Origin: CAYHBS01 sp964360995
GTDB taxonomy: Bacteria > Patescibacteriota > Minisyncoccia > Ryanbacterales > HO2-45-13
DNA: 48,825 bases
Reading direction: 5' to 3'
Assembly (NCBI GenBank): GCA_964360995.1
Contig: CAYHYZ010000002.1
Coordinates: 1-48,825 of the forward strand
The notes under the pieces are model-generated. The model saw only the letters and a program-made list of their open reading frames with translations, did not search any database and was not told where the DNA came from. Below are positions 33,449 through 41,715 of the stretch, piece by piece. A program made the position numbers and the translations under genes. Every line of letters starts with the position of its first letter. The stretch's first letter is position 1.

Positions 33449-33754
33449 GTGAGTACTATGTTCGTTACGTTCTTTTTTTCAGGGATGTTGTTTCTTGTGC
33501 GGTGGGCGCACACGGAGTGCGCGCGCATCGCGGGAGAACCACCCGATCAGTGCTTTGTCGCATCGCTTGGTTTTGTCGCGTGGGCGTTTCTCGCCACGGC
33601 GACATTATCGGGCATTCTTGCGCTTGCTGGGCTTTCACATCCGGAGATATTCGGGTCACTGATGGCCGCTGCGTGCTATGGGACCTACGGGTTTCGTCGT
33701 GATCGCAGATGGGTTAAAAACGCCATGCCGGTATTTCGGCGGGCGCGGGAGTAA
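33449..33754 (+). CDS. Small membrane protein of unknown function
   Basis: 101 aa. The GTG at 33449 is chosen because GGGAGGG stands 6 nt upstream, although the frame stays open further left. Two membrane helices (about 4-20, MFVTFFFSGMLFLVRW, and 38-60, ASLGFVAWAFLATATLSGILAL) are joined by a loop with two Cys, followed by a basic tail (GFRRDRRW). TATATT upstream (near 33393) may be the -10. Strong terminator after. Same single-gene layout as the other accessory units. Confidence 0.65.
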   Translation: MSTMFVTFFFSGMLFLVRWAHTECARIAGEPPDQCFVASLGFVAWAFLATATLSGILALAGLSHPEIFGSLMAAACYGTYGFRRDRRWVKNAMPVFRRARE

Positions 33755-33761
33755 CAACTTC

Positions 33762-33798
33762 GGGCACCACCTCCTTGGAGAGTGGTGCCCATTTTTTG
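33762..33798 (+). terminator. Terminator before parB
   Basis: GGGCACCAC pairs with GTGGTGCCC, with inner CTCC/GGAG, then ATTTTTTG. Confidence 0.88.
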
Positions 33799-33827
33799 TT
33801 GAGTGTGAGTGATTTTTTCGGTATGCT
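33799..33827 (+). promoter_or_regulatory. Promoter of parB, TTGAGT-17-TATGCT
   Basis: -35 at 33799-33804 and -10 at 33822-33827; the ATG at 33834 coincides with the expected transcript start, so the mRNA should be leaderless. Confidence 0.65.
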
Positions 33828-33833
33828 AGACGT

Positions 33834-34901
33834 ATGGTTGAAGAACTGAAGCAAAAAGAACACGTGTTCTATATCGAGCTTGATAAAATCATCCCGAATC
33901 CCGAACAGCCGCGTCGGGTTTTTGCACCCGAAGCACTTGAAAGTTTGGCGGCGTCTATTCGCGAATATGGGATACTCCAGCCCATTGTAGTGACGCGCGC
34001 AGAGCGCATGACCGACAAAGGGCAGGTGGTGGAGTATGAAATTATTGCCGGTGAGCGCCGTTTCCGTGCCGCACAACTTATTGGACTGCGTGAAATTCCC
34101 GCAATTATACGCAGGCAGGAATCAGCAAAAGTAAAGCTCGAACTTGCACTTATTGAGAACGTCCAACGCGAAGACTTAAATCCGATTGAGCGCGCGCTTG
34201 CGTACCAGCGACTCATTGATGAATTTCATCTTACACAAAAAGAGGTGGCGCTTCGCATAGGGAAGTCTCGCGAATCGGTTGCAAATACTCTCCGTCTATT
34301 AAATCTCCCCGAAATGCATCGGATTGCAGTTTCGGACGGGCGCATTTCTGAAGGGCATACGCGCCCGCTACTGATGCTTGTGGATTATCCGGACGAACAG
34401 CAAAAACTCTATACCGATATTATTGAAAAAAGTTTATCGGTGAGGCAGGCCGAACAAATTGCGCGTAACATTGCGATTGAGCGATCGACAAAATATAAAA
34501 AACAAGCGGATCCCGAAACGCGCGCGGTAGAAAGTAAGCTCGGCAATGTGCTTGGAGCCAACGTCACCATTGTTCGTGATAAGCACGGAAAAGGACGGAT
34601 CTCAATTGAATTCTTCTCCGAAGAAGAACTTGCGGGAATTACGGCAAAGATTGGGGAAAAGGTAGATGTGCTCGCAGGAGAAGCGTCTTTCAATCTTACG
34701 GCGTCAGACATAACAAGTAGTCCAGATCTTTCTGGCACACCCATACTTGCCACACTGACAAATGAATACCGTCCAGGGCACGTCCATAATCCTCCGTTCG
34801 TGATTGCCGCTTCTGGTCCTGTCACATTGCTCAGCGACATTCCAAACATCACCGCTGATACTATCACGGGAGACTCTGCGATTGATAACTTTACGCTCTA
34901 G
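33834..34901 (+). CDS. parB: Chromosome-partitioning protein ParB
   Basis: 355 aa. The N-terminal ParB/Spo0J CTP-switch domain has the conserved NPEQPRRVF, QPIVV and GERRFRAA; ENVQREDLNPIERA and the HTH domain (LTQKEVALRIGKSRESVANTLRLLNLP) follow. ParB clamps at parS sites to organise and segregate the chromosome. No parA is next to it. A 14-bp palindrome lies in codons 8-13 (see separate entry). The ~80-residue C-terminal extension is unusual and low-complexity. Its stop shares the palindromic CTAG with the stop of the convergent relA/spoT gene. Confidence 0.94.
   Translation: MVEELKQKEHVFYIELDKIIPNPEQPRRVFAPEALESLAASIREYGILQPIVVTRAERMTDKGQVVEYEIIAGERRFRAAQLIGLREIPAIIRRQESAKVKLELALIENVQREDLNPIERALAYQRLIDEFHLTQKEVALRIGKSRESVANTLRLLNLPEMHRIAVSDGRISEGHTRPLLMLVDYPDEQQKLYTDIIEKSLSVRQAEQIARNIAIERSTKYKKQADPETRAVESKLGNVLGANVTIVRDKHGKGRISIEFFSEEELAGITAKIGEKVDVLAGEASFNLTASDITSSPDLSGTPILATLTNEYRPGHVHNPPFVIAASGPVTLLSDIPNITADTITGDSAIDNFTL
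33857..33870. promoter_or_regulatory. Candidate parS site inside parB
   Basis: AGAACACGTGTTCT is a perfect 14-bp palindrome centred on CACGTG, the core of the widespread parS consensus. It lies 23 nt inside the parB coding sequence. Confidence 0.4.
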
Positions 34902-36619
34902 GCGTTTTTTTCATACGACACCGCAATCACATCCGGAACTGCGCGAATGCGCGTGAGCAGTTTTTCTAGTCGTCCTCCTGCGTAGTGGGTGATGGTAAAG
35001 TGGATGAGGGATGTGCTCGCATCAATCGGTTCAGAGTTATGACGCTCAATATTAATGCTCGACTCGCTAAATACTGAAGAAATATCTTTGAGCAGTCCTT
35101 TGCGATTGGCACCTTTCACGCTAATCTCAATACTTTGCTTGCCGGGTTTGAGATGCATTGGGTTTGGTAGGCGTACGCCTGATCGGCGCAGGGCGGTGCG
35201 GATATGCTCACGCGCGACGGAGGTGCGCGCAAAAGAGATCCAGTCGGACGAAGGCTTCTTTCCTTTCTGTGTAAGGATTTCAACGTTGTCTCCAGATTTT
35301 AATTTGTGCTGGAAGTTGACCAGTTTCCCGTTTACTTTCGCGCCCGTCATGCGGTTTCCAATGTCACTGTGAATTTGATAGGCAAAATCAATGGGCGTGG
35401 CGCCATCGGGAAGATCGACCACGTCCCCCCGAGGCGTGAGCGTAAAAATACGATCCTGAAAGAAATCAATTTTTAATGCTTCTACAAAATCTTCGGAGGA
35501 TGCAGATGTAAAATGTTTTTGCCATTCGCGCAGCTGTTCAATCAATTGTGATTCACTGACTTCCGCGCGTGCGTGAGAAGATTTCCCCGCGGCTTCATAT
35601 GCCCAGTGTGCGGCGACACCATTTTCCGCTTCGTCGTGCATTGCTTTGGTACGTATTTGTACTTCAATGACGCGCTCATCTTCGGCAATCACGGTGCTAT
35701 GGATGCTCCGGTATCCATTTGGTTTTGGCAGTGCAATATAGTCTTTGATGCGCCCGGGCAGCGGCTTCCAGAGTTTGTGAATGATGCCAAGAACGGTATA
35801 ACAGTCAGCGACGTCCCCGACAATCACGCGCACCGCCGAGAGATCATGAATACGTTCTATATTCATGTCGTACTTAAGCAATTTTTTCCAGAGCGAGTAG
35901 TAATGTTTCGCACGCGTATTAATATCAATCACCGGTACATGCTCACGTTCAAGCTCCTGCTCAAGTCTCCGCATGATTTTCTTGAGATATTTTTCGCGCT
36001 CCGCTTTTTTCTCCTCAACAGCGCCAACAACCCACTTATATTCTTCGGGATACAACACCGGGAAGGCGTAATCCTCGAGCTGGCCTTTTAATTCACCAAA
36101 CCCCAAGCGGTACGCGAGCGGGGCGTAGAGTTCTAGCGTTTCTTTCGCAATTTTTTCCTGCTTATCTTGTGGGAGGTGACGAAGGGTTTCCATATTATGT
36201 AGGCGATCGTACAACTTGATGATGACGACACGAATATCCCGCGCAATTGCAAGAAACATGCGCCGCAAGGACTCCACCTTTCGCTGTTCCGCACTATAGC
36301 GAATGTGTCCCAACTTTGAAACGCTTTCTACAAGAAATCGTACCGGTGCACCAAATTCTTTTTCGATTTGTACCGCAGGTATATCGCAGTCTTCTATAAT
36401 ATCGTGTAGGAGTGCGGCAATGACCGTATCAGCGTCCAGCCCGACACGAGCAATGCGCGTCGCAATAGAGATTGGGTGCATAACAAACGGCTCACCAGAC
36501 GCACGTTTTTGTGAGCCATGTGCGGTGACCGCGAGGTCGAGTGCCCTGAGAATGCGCTTGCGATCAGTGTCGGAGAATCGAATGAGCTCAGCTCCAATGT
36601 GAGACGCGTACGGGCTCAT
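34898..36619 (-). CDS. Bifunctional (p)ppGpp synthetase/hydrolase (RelA/SpoT)
   Basis: 573 aa. HD hydrolase domain (FVMHPISIATRIA; ALLHDIIEDCD), synthetase domain (RIHDLSAVRVIV; GRIKDYIALPKPNGYRSIHSTV; EVQIRTKAMHDEAENGVAAHWAYE), a TGS domain (DRIFTLTPRGDVVDLPDGATPIDFAY) and a C-terminal ACT domain (~500-573). The zinc-finger/helical parts of long RelA/SpoT seem reduced. It makes and breaks the stringent-response alarmone. The ATG overlaps the topA stop (ATGA), last gene of the dprA-topA-rel operon, convergent with parB. Confidence 0.95.
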   Translation of the reverse strand: MSPYASHIGAELIRFSDTDRKRILRALDLAVTAHGSQKRASGEPFVMHPISIATRIARVGLDADTVIAALLHDIIEDCDIPAVQIEKEFGAPVRFLVESVSKLGHIRYSAEQRKVESLRRMFLAIARDIRVVIIKLYDRLHNMETLRHLPQDKQEKIAKETLELYAPLAYRLGFGELKGQLEDYAFPVLYPEEYKWVVGAVEEKKAEREKYLKKIMRRLEQELEREHVPVIDINTRAKHYYSLWKKLLKYDMNIERIHDLSAVRVIVGDVADCYTVLGIIHKLWKPLPGRIKDYIALPKPNGYRSIHSTVIAEDERVIEVQIRTKAMHDEAENGVAAHWAYEAAGKSSHARAEVSESQLIEQLREWQKHFTSASSEDFVEALKIDFFQDRIFTLTPRGDVVDLPDGATPIDFAYQIHSDIGNRMTGAKVNGKLVNFQHKLKSGDNVEILTQKGKKPSSDWISFARTSVAREHIRTALRRSGVRLPNPMHLKPGKQSIEISVKGANRKGLLKDISSVFSESSINIERHNSEPIDASTSLIHFTITHYAGGRLEKLLTRIRAVPDVIAVSYEKNA

Positions 36620-38625
36620 ACTTCATCAGTCGCGGTGGTATCAGGTTCTTCTCCTTCAGTTTCGGGACTTTTCGGTTTTGTCCACGTGGCATATGTGCAG
36701 GTGGGGTAGCGCGAGCAGCCATAGAATGTTCGGCGAGTTTTTGTTTTTCTCATCACGAGGTCTCCCTCCGTGCATTCGGGGCATTTGACTCCAAGTGGAA
36801 TGGGTGGGAGCGCTTTGGTTGTTTTACAATCTGGAAAGCCGGAGCACGCCATAAATTTTCCAAATCTACCATGTTTAATGAGCATTGGTTTCCCACATTT
36901 CTCACAGACCTCATTGGTCTCCTCATTCATATTTCGTTTTTCCACCGTCTCCATTTTTTCATTGAGCAGTTGTTCGAATGGCAGATAAAAATCTTTAATC
37001 ATCGGTTGCCAATTTGTTTCCCCTTCGGCGATCTTATCGAGCGATGATTCCATATTCACCGTAAAATCCATATCCACAATTTGCGGGAAGTGCGTGATAA
37101 TGAGATCCGCAACAATTTCTCCTACTTCTGAAGGCATGAGTTTTTTGCGATCGTCTTTTGTGACATATCCTCGATCAATCAGCGTTGCCATAGTTGGTGC
37201 ATACGTTGAAGGACGCCCAATACCGAATTGTTCCAACGCGCGGATGAGCGTTGCTTCAGAATAGCGTGCTGGTGGTTGAGTAAAGTGTTGTTCGGGAGTG
37301 AGTTGCGCAAGCGTGAGTGAATCGCCCTTGGAGAGTGCCGGCAGTTGTACATCTTTTGTATCCGTTGGCCACACTTTCAGGTAGCCCGAAAACTTCATCA
37401 TCTGTCCATTCGTGCGAAACGTTGCTTCTCCAGCGGTGATATCCACTGTGGTTGCGTCAAATACCGCAGGCTCCATTTGTGAAGAAATAAATCTTCGCCA
37501 AATGAGATCGTACAGCTTATATTGTTTAGGATCGAGATGAGCTTTAATAGATAATGGAGTTCTCGCGGGGTCGGTTGGGCGAATTGCTTCGTGTGCTTCT
37601 TGTGCGCCCTTCGCTGTTGTTTTGTAGGAGCGACCGCCGTCTCGGGTAAATTCTTTTCCGTACTCGCCCTCAATAAATGCAACCGCGGTGCTCACTGCCT
37701 CCGGTGCGAGGTGGAGCGAGTCGGTACGCATGTATGTAATAAGACCCGTTGATCCTTCCGGAAGTTCCACTCCTTCATATAAAGACTGCGCAAGAAACAT
37801 AGTTTGCTTTGCAGAAAAACCGTATTTACGTGACGCAGCTTGTTGCAGTGTGCTCGTGGTAAATGGTGCGCTCGGGGATTTGGTCACTTCTTTGCGCGTA
37901 ATGTCGGCAACACTCCAGTCTGCTCCTTCGAGATCCTTCAAAATGTTGTTCGCGCTACTCGCGGTGGTGAGTGCAAATTTATCAAGTGATGTTCCCCTCA
38001 ACGCGTGAAGGGTTGCGGTAAAAACTTCTTCCGCCCCTTTCTTTACGAGCGTTGCAATGACTGACCAATATTCTTGTGGGATAAATGCAACGCGCTCACG
38101 TTCTCGTTCAACAACGAGTCGCAGGGCAACTGACTGCACACGACCCGCAGAAAGTCCGCGCATCACTTTTTTCCATAGAAAGGGAGAAAGTTTGTAGCCA
38201 ACAAGTCGATCCAAGATGCGGCGCGCCTGTTGTGCCTCCACCAGTCTCGTATCAATAGCGCGAGGATTTGCGAGCGCGGCAGCAATCGCAGTTTTTGTAA
38301 TTTCATGAAAGACAATGCGTTTGGGGTTTTTAAGTTGCAGTACTTCTGCCAAGTGCCACGCAATAGCCTCTCCTTCGCGGTCCTCGTCGGTTGCGAGGAT
38401 CACCTCGTCAGCCTTTTTTGCAGCTTTTTTAAGCGCAGTAACATGCTTTGATGCCTTGCGAGGAACAATGTATTTTGGTGTAAAATTATTTTCTGTATCT
38501 ACTCCAAGTGTGGAAGTGGGGAGATCGCGCACATGACCAAAACTCGAAGTCACCGTGTACTCCTTGCCAACAAACCTGCTAATTGTTTTTGCTTTTGTAG
38601 GGGACTCTACGATAACGAGTTTCAT
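36616..38625 (-). CDS. topA: DNA topoisomerase I
   Basis: 669 aa, type IA enzyme relaxing negative supercoils. TOPRIM domain (MKLVIVESPTKAKTI with Glu7; TDEDREGEAIAWHL, acidic triad from Asp80), active-site Tyr298 in ITYMRTDS, and two C-terminal four-Cys zinc ribbons (CEKC...CSGFPDC; CPEC...CSRYPTC) that bind single strands. Full length. Coupled at both ends: its start overlaps the dprA stop and its stop overlaps the rel start. Confidence 0.96.
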   Translation of the reverse strand: MKLVIVESPTKAKTISRFVGKEYTVTSSFGHVRDLPTSTLGVDTENNFTPKYIVPRKASKHVTALKKAAKKADEVILATDEDREGEAIAWHLAEVLQLKNPKRIVFHEITKTAIAAALANPRAIDTRLVEAQQARRILDRLVGYKLSPFLWKKVMRGLSAGRVQSVALRLVVERERERVAFIPQEYWSVIATLVKKGAEEVFTATLHALRGTSLDKFALTTASSANNILKDLEGADWSVADITRKEVTKSPSAPFTTSTLQQAASRKYGFSAKQTMFLAQSLYEGVELPEGSTGLITYMRTDSLHLAPEAVSTAVAFIEGEYGKEFTRDGGRSYKTTAKGAQEAHEAIRPTDPARTPLSIKAHLDPKQYKLYDLIWRRFISSQMEPAVFDATTVDITAGEATFRTNGQMMKFSGYLKVWPTDTKDVQLPALSKGDSLTLAQLTPEQHFTQPPARYSEATLIRALEQFGIGRPSTYAPTMATLIDRGYVTKDDRKKLMPSEVGEIVADLIITHFPQIVDMDFTVNMESSLDKIAEGETNWQPMIKDFYLPFEQLLNEKMETVEKRNMNEETNEVCEKCGKPMLIKHGRFGKFMACSGFPDCKTTKALPPIPLGVKCPECTEGDLVMRKTKTRRTFYGCSRYPTCTYATWTKPKSPETEGEEPDTTATDEV

Positions 38626-39500
38626 ATTTTTCGATAGTGATTTCCTTCAGAGTGAATCATACCATGGAGCTCCAGTTCACTGATCGCCCGCAGTAAAGCG
38701 GTAAATTCCTGTGGTACGCGTACGGCGATTTCATCAAGCGTGAGTGGCGCATCAAGTACCGAGAGTATGAGCGTCGCGACGGGCGAACATTCGGTGCGCG
38801 TGTGTTCGTGTTGTTGTTCGGGGCTCGCAATGCCAAGCACCGAGAGAATGTCCTCGGGTTTCGTGATGGGCGTTGCGCCGTCACGGATGAGTTGATTGGT
38901 GCCAAGCGAAAGTTCGCTCGTGATGGGCCCTGGCACCGCAAGTACTTCGCGTCCATATTCAAGTGCATACTTTGCAGTGATGCGTGCGCCACTACGTTCT
39001 TGTGCTTCGGTCAATATAGTCGCATGTGCCATGCCCGCGATAATACGGTTTCGCTCTGGAAATGTCCACTGTGCTGCTTTTGCGTATGGCGCGTATTCAG
39101 AAAATAACGCACCACCCGTTTGGATGATGCGATCAGCGAGCGAGTGATGTATTGCGGGGTACAACACCGAGGGATCAAGTCCTGATCCCAGCACCGCAAT
39201 GGTGCGGCCGCCCGCGTCGATGGCCGCCTGATGCGCCACCCCGTCCACTCCAATCGCGAGCCCGCTTGCGACAATAATGCCGCGCGAGGCAAGTAAGGTA
39301 GCAATAATTTTGGTCACATCTTTGCCGTACGGAGTTGGGTGGCGAGATCCCACAATAGCGACAATCAGTGCGTCGCGCGGTGGCGGTGTACCTTTTATAT
39401 AGAGTGTGTTTGGACGTGCTCCGTCGGGCATTTCCTTCATGAGCGCCGGCCAGTCACTACGGGGAAGTTCACTAATTGATTCACTGTGTGGTTCGGGCAT
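38622..39500 (-). CDS. dprA: DNA-processing protein DprA
   Basis: 292 aa. The Rossmann-like DprA core (VAIVGSRHPTPYG; IVASGLAIGVDGVAHQAAI; GGRTIAVLGSGLD; FPERNRIIAG; ERSGARITAKYALEYGREVLAVPG) and a C-terminal winged-helix domain are present. DprA protects incoming single strands and loads RecA during natural transformation, so uptake of DNA is likely. First gene of the minus-strand operon. A promoter TTGACG-18-TACCCT (39508-39537) puts the transcript start within a few bases of the ATG. Confidence 0.94.
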   Translation of the reverse strand: MPEPHSESISELPRSDWPALMKEMPDGARPNTLYIKGTPPPRDALIVAIVGSRHPTPYGKDVTKIIATLLASRGIIVASGLAIGVDGVAHQAAIDAGGRTIAVLGSGLDPSVLYPAIHHSLADRIIQTGGALFSEYAPYAKAAQWTFPERNRIIAGMAHATILTEAQERSGARITAKYALEYGREVLAVPGPITSELSLGTNQLIRDGATPITKPEDILSVLGIASPEQQHEHTRTECSPVATLILSVLDAPLTLDEIAVRVPQEFTALLRAISELELHGMIHSEGNHYRKI

Positions 39501-39507
39501 TACCTGT

Positions 39508-39537
39508 AGGGTACGCGCATCTATTTTTCCTCGTCAA
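39508..39537 (-). promoter_or_regulatory. Promoter of dprA-topA-rel operon
   Basis: Minus strand: TTGACG (39532-39537), 18-bp spacer, TACCCT (39508-39513), close to the ATG at 39500. Confidence 0.6.
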
Positions 39538-39629
39538 ATATATTGACGTTTGCCAACTGTATTGTTGTAGTTGCGGACGCCCGGAATTTATGATAGTTTG
39601 ATCGCGAACGCACCTTGCCAGGAGGCCTC

Positions 39630-40118
39630 ATGAAAACATCAAACCCTACTGGCCCGCCTCGCAGGCGCGCAAGTAGAACGAGATTGGAAGCGCGTCTTAA
39701 AATGAAGCAGTGGGAAATACAGCGACGCGATCGAGAGACCAAAAAAAAGTTCCCAGATCGGTCCTACGACGACGCATCTGCGCGTGCTCGCGCCACGGAA
39801 GCGAGCAAATGGGCGCAGAGTTACGGTATGTTTCTGCTGCGCATTCTGAAAGAGCGCGGGGACATCTACGATTTTAAAGAATCGAAAAAACTGAGTGTCG
39901 ATGACGTGCGAGGCATCGATGCGTGGGGGACGCTCGCTGATCGTTTAGGCGGAGCTCACTTCACCATTGATTTCAAGTCGAGCCCCCGGAGTATCAAGGG
40001 GTACCAGTATGATCGCCCAACGCTCATCTTTGTGCCGCTGAAAGGCGCATCAAAAGCGGAAGAGGCTGATCGACTATTACAAGAGATTGTAGATTATGAC
40101 TTTCGCGTGATGACGTAG
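39630..40118 (+). CDS. Basic protein of unknown function
   Basis: 162 aa; AGGAGG lies 5 nt before the ATG. The N-terminal third is strongly basic and helical (RRRASRTRLEARLKMKQWEI, RRDRETKKKF), suggesting nucleic-acid contact. The second half is a compact alpha/beta domain (DAWGTLADRLGGAHFTIDFKSS, then LIFVPLKGASKAEEADRLLQ). I do not recognise the family. Stand-alone unit; its likely terminator hairpin (40154-40179) is also the promoter region of the next gene. Confidence 0.6.
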   Translation: MKTSNPTGPPRRRASRTRLEARLKMKQWEIQRRDRETKKKFPDRSYDDASARARATEASKWAQSYGMFLLRILKERGDIYDFKESKKLSVDDVRGIDAWGTLADRLGGAHFTIDFKSSPRSIKGYQYDRPTLIFVPLKGASKAEEADRLLQEIVDYDFRVMT

Positions 40119-40142
40119 TGCACATACGCAAAAAGCAGTCTC

Positions 40143-40179
40143 TTGACAAATAACCGGAGTTCAGTATACTGGACTCCGG
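40143..40179 (+). promoter_or_regulatory. Promoter TTGACA-16-TATACT embedded in a 26-bp inverted repeat
   Basis: -35 TTGACA (40143-40148), -10 TATACT (40165-40170). The -10 lies at the centre of CCGGAGTTCAGTA/TACTGGACTCCGG (40154-40179; 13 bp with one G-U and no loop), followed by CTTTCTTTTT. The same sequence can be the terminator of the upstream gene and/or an operator over the promoter. Confidence 0.65.
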
Positions 40180-40277
40180 CTTTCTTTTTATGTTTTATGC
40201 GCACACCGGAGGATGCGCTCCAGAATTTTTTTCTGCAGTTTCACATCATAACAACCAAATACAGTAGGGAGAGTGAG

Positions 40278-41567
40278 ATGGAAGAAAATGGAAGTGGAGG
40301 TAATTCGCTGTCCGAGCGCAAGTCGAAGATGAAGTCTCGAATTGAGGCGCTCATCGCAAAAACGAGCAGCGCGCAGAAGCGCACCGTTCTTCAGCGTGAA
40401 CTCGCTGAGAGAATGAAGGTGGCGGATCGCAGGATCCGGCTGAAGGAAATCGCTGATGATCTGTTGCTTTTGGAGCAGAACGTGAGCGAGGACACACGGT
40501 TGCTTACTGAGGGCGACACCGAAGCGGAAGTTCGCATTGCAGAAGCGACTCAGTTGCGCAGTGACATCATTGCGGAGGCGGTTTCGGATGGGCTCACCCC
40601 CGACGAAATCGAGGTGTGGCTTGAGGGCGCACCGTACTATCGGCGCGCAGAAGCGGCGTCGACGGAGCGAGAGATCTACGATGTTGCGGTGTCCTTGAAG
40701 AAGGATGGCGTGCTGAAGCAGATTTCTCGCGCAGAGTTCGAGAGAATTGCTGCTACCAATGGGTACATTCGTGGAGAGCAGTTGAAGGGCGTGCATGGCG
40801 ACAAGCACGACACAGCAGCTGCTCGATCCAACACCACTCCGGTGTTCAAAGTGGAGTGCTCGGGTGATCATCGCCACTTTGCCCCCGTGTCTGGGAGGCA
40901 TCGGAAACTTTCCGAAGCTATTCTCATCATGTGGGACAAGATTGCCCGCGAGCACTGGCAGGTGGGGCAGCAAGAAGTACTCGAGCACATCGCCGTCGAT
41001 AAGACGTTGGAGCAGTTGATCTTGGGTGATGAACCTGGGACTGCGAAAGCGGAATATCGATTGCGGGAGAAACGATCCCAAGGGCGGCTAGCGCCTCCGT
41101 TGGAAAGCTTTCCGCCGGCACAGCGCTACATCGTGTACTTCCGGTCGAACCGAGAAGAGCTCACGGTAGTGCATGTTATTGCGGAGAGATCCAACATTCC
41201 CAATCTGCTTGCCGAGTGCGAGGGAAGAAGTTTCTTCTTCGACCCCGACAAGCTCCGTCCGAATCTCATATCGCTGACACCAAACCTGCGGCGATTCGTC
41301 ATTCGCGTTTTGGAAGCGGACGGCTGGAGACACCCCGACTGGGACTACAGCCGATCTGGGAAACAGAACGTGGAGCTCAAGGATGATCAAGCGTCGATCG
41401 TGATTCCTATCGAGGTTCCCATCTCGAATCCGGTTCTACCGTCCGACGTGATCGATAAGATCATGAAGGGGGATCGAAACGGAGCCAAGGGAAGAAACGG
41501 ACGCAAGGCGCATCCACGAGAGAATGGACAGTACCGAGAAGACAAAGACGGCACGCACGCCGAGTAA
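40278..41567 (+). CDS. Large orphan protein with N-terminal coiled coil
   Basis: 429 aa; GGGAGAG before ATG 40278 sets the start. Residues ~15-110 are charged and helical (ERKSKMKSRIEALIAKTSS; RRIRLKEIADDLLLLEQNV), likely a coiled coil. The middle part has a His-rich stretch (ECSGDHRHFAPVSGRHRKL), and the end is basic and low-complexity (DRNGAKGRNGRKAHPRENG). No catalytic motif or family recognised. The ~100-nt leader contains GGAG/CTCC followed by AGAATTTTTTT, a possible attenuator. Strong promoter and terminator suggest real expression. Higher GC than the housekeeping genes around it. Confidence 0.65.
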   Translation: MEENGSGGNSLSERKSKMKSRIEALIAKTSSAQKRTVLQRELAERMKVADRRIRLKEIADDLLLLEQNVSEDTRLLTEGDTEAEVRIAEATQLRSDIIAEAVSDGLTPDEIEVWLEGAPYYRRAEAASTEREIYDVAVSLKKDGVLKQISRAEFERIAATNGYIRGEQLKGVHGDKHDTAAARSNTTPVFKVECSGDHRHFAPVSGRHRKLSEAILIMWDKIAREHWQVGQQEVLEHIAVDKTLEQLILGDEPGTAKAEYRLREKRSQGRLAPPLESFPPAQRYIVYFRSNREELTVVHVIAERSNIPNLLAECEGRSFFFDPDKLRPNLISLTPNLRRFVIRVLEADGWRHPDWDYSRSGKQNVELKDDQASIVIPIEVPISNPVLPSDVIDKIMKGDRNGAKGRNGRKAHPRENGQYREDKDGTHAE

Positions 41568-41614
41568 CTAGGCAGATATCCTGGCAAGGAATCTGACCTC
41601 AGTATGTGCAAATA

Positions 41615-41665
41615 GCCCCTGAACCTCCGCCAACCGGCGGATGGTTCAGGGGCATTTTCTTTCTT
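41615..41665 (+). terminator. Terminator before ftsH
   Basis: GCCCCTGAACC pairs with GGTTCAGGGGC, with an inner TCCGCC/GGCGGA helix, then ATTTTCTTT. Confidence 0.88.
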
Positions 41666-41671
41666 GAAGAA

Positions 41672-41700
41672 TTGTTTTGTGTTTCCGTTCGTTATATAAT
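41672..41700 (+). promoter_or_regulatory. Promoter of ftsH, TTGTTT-17-TATAAT
   Basis: -35 at 41672-41677, -10 at 41695-41700; ATG at 41716, so the leader is about 9 nt and carries no Shine-Dalgarno. Confidence 0.65.
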
Positions 41701-41715
41701 GATCCTCATACATTC

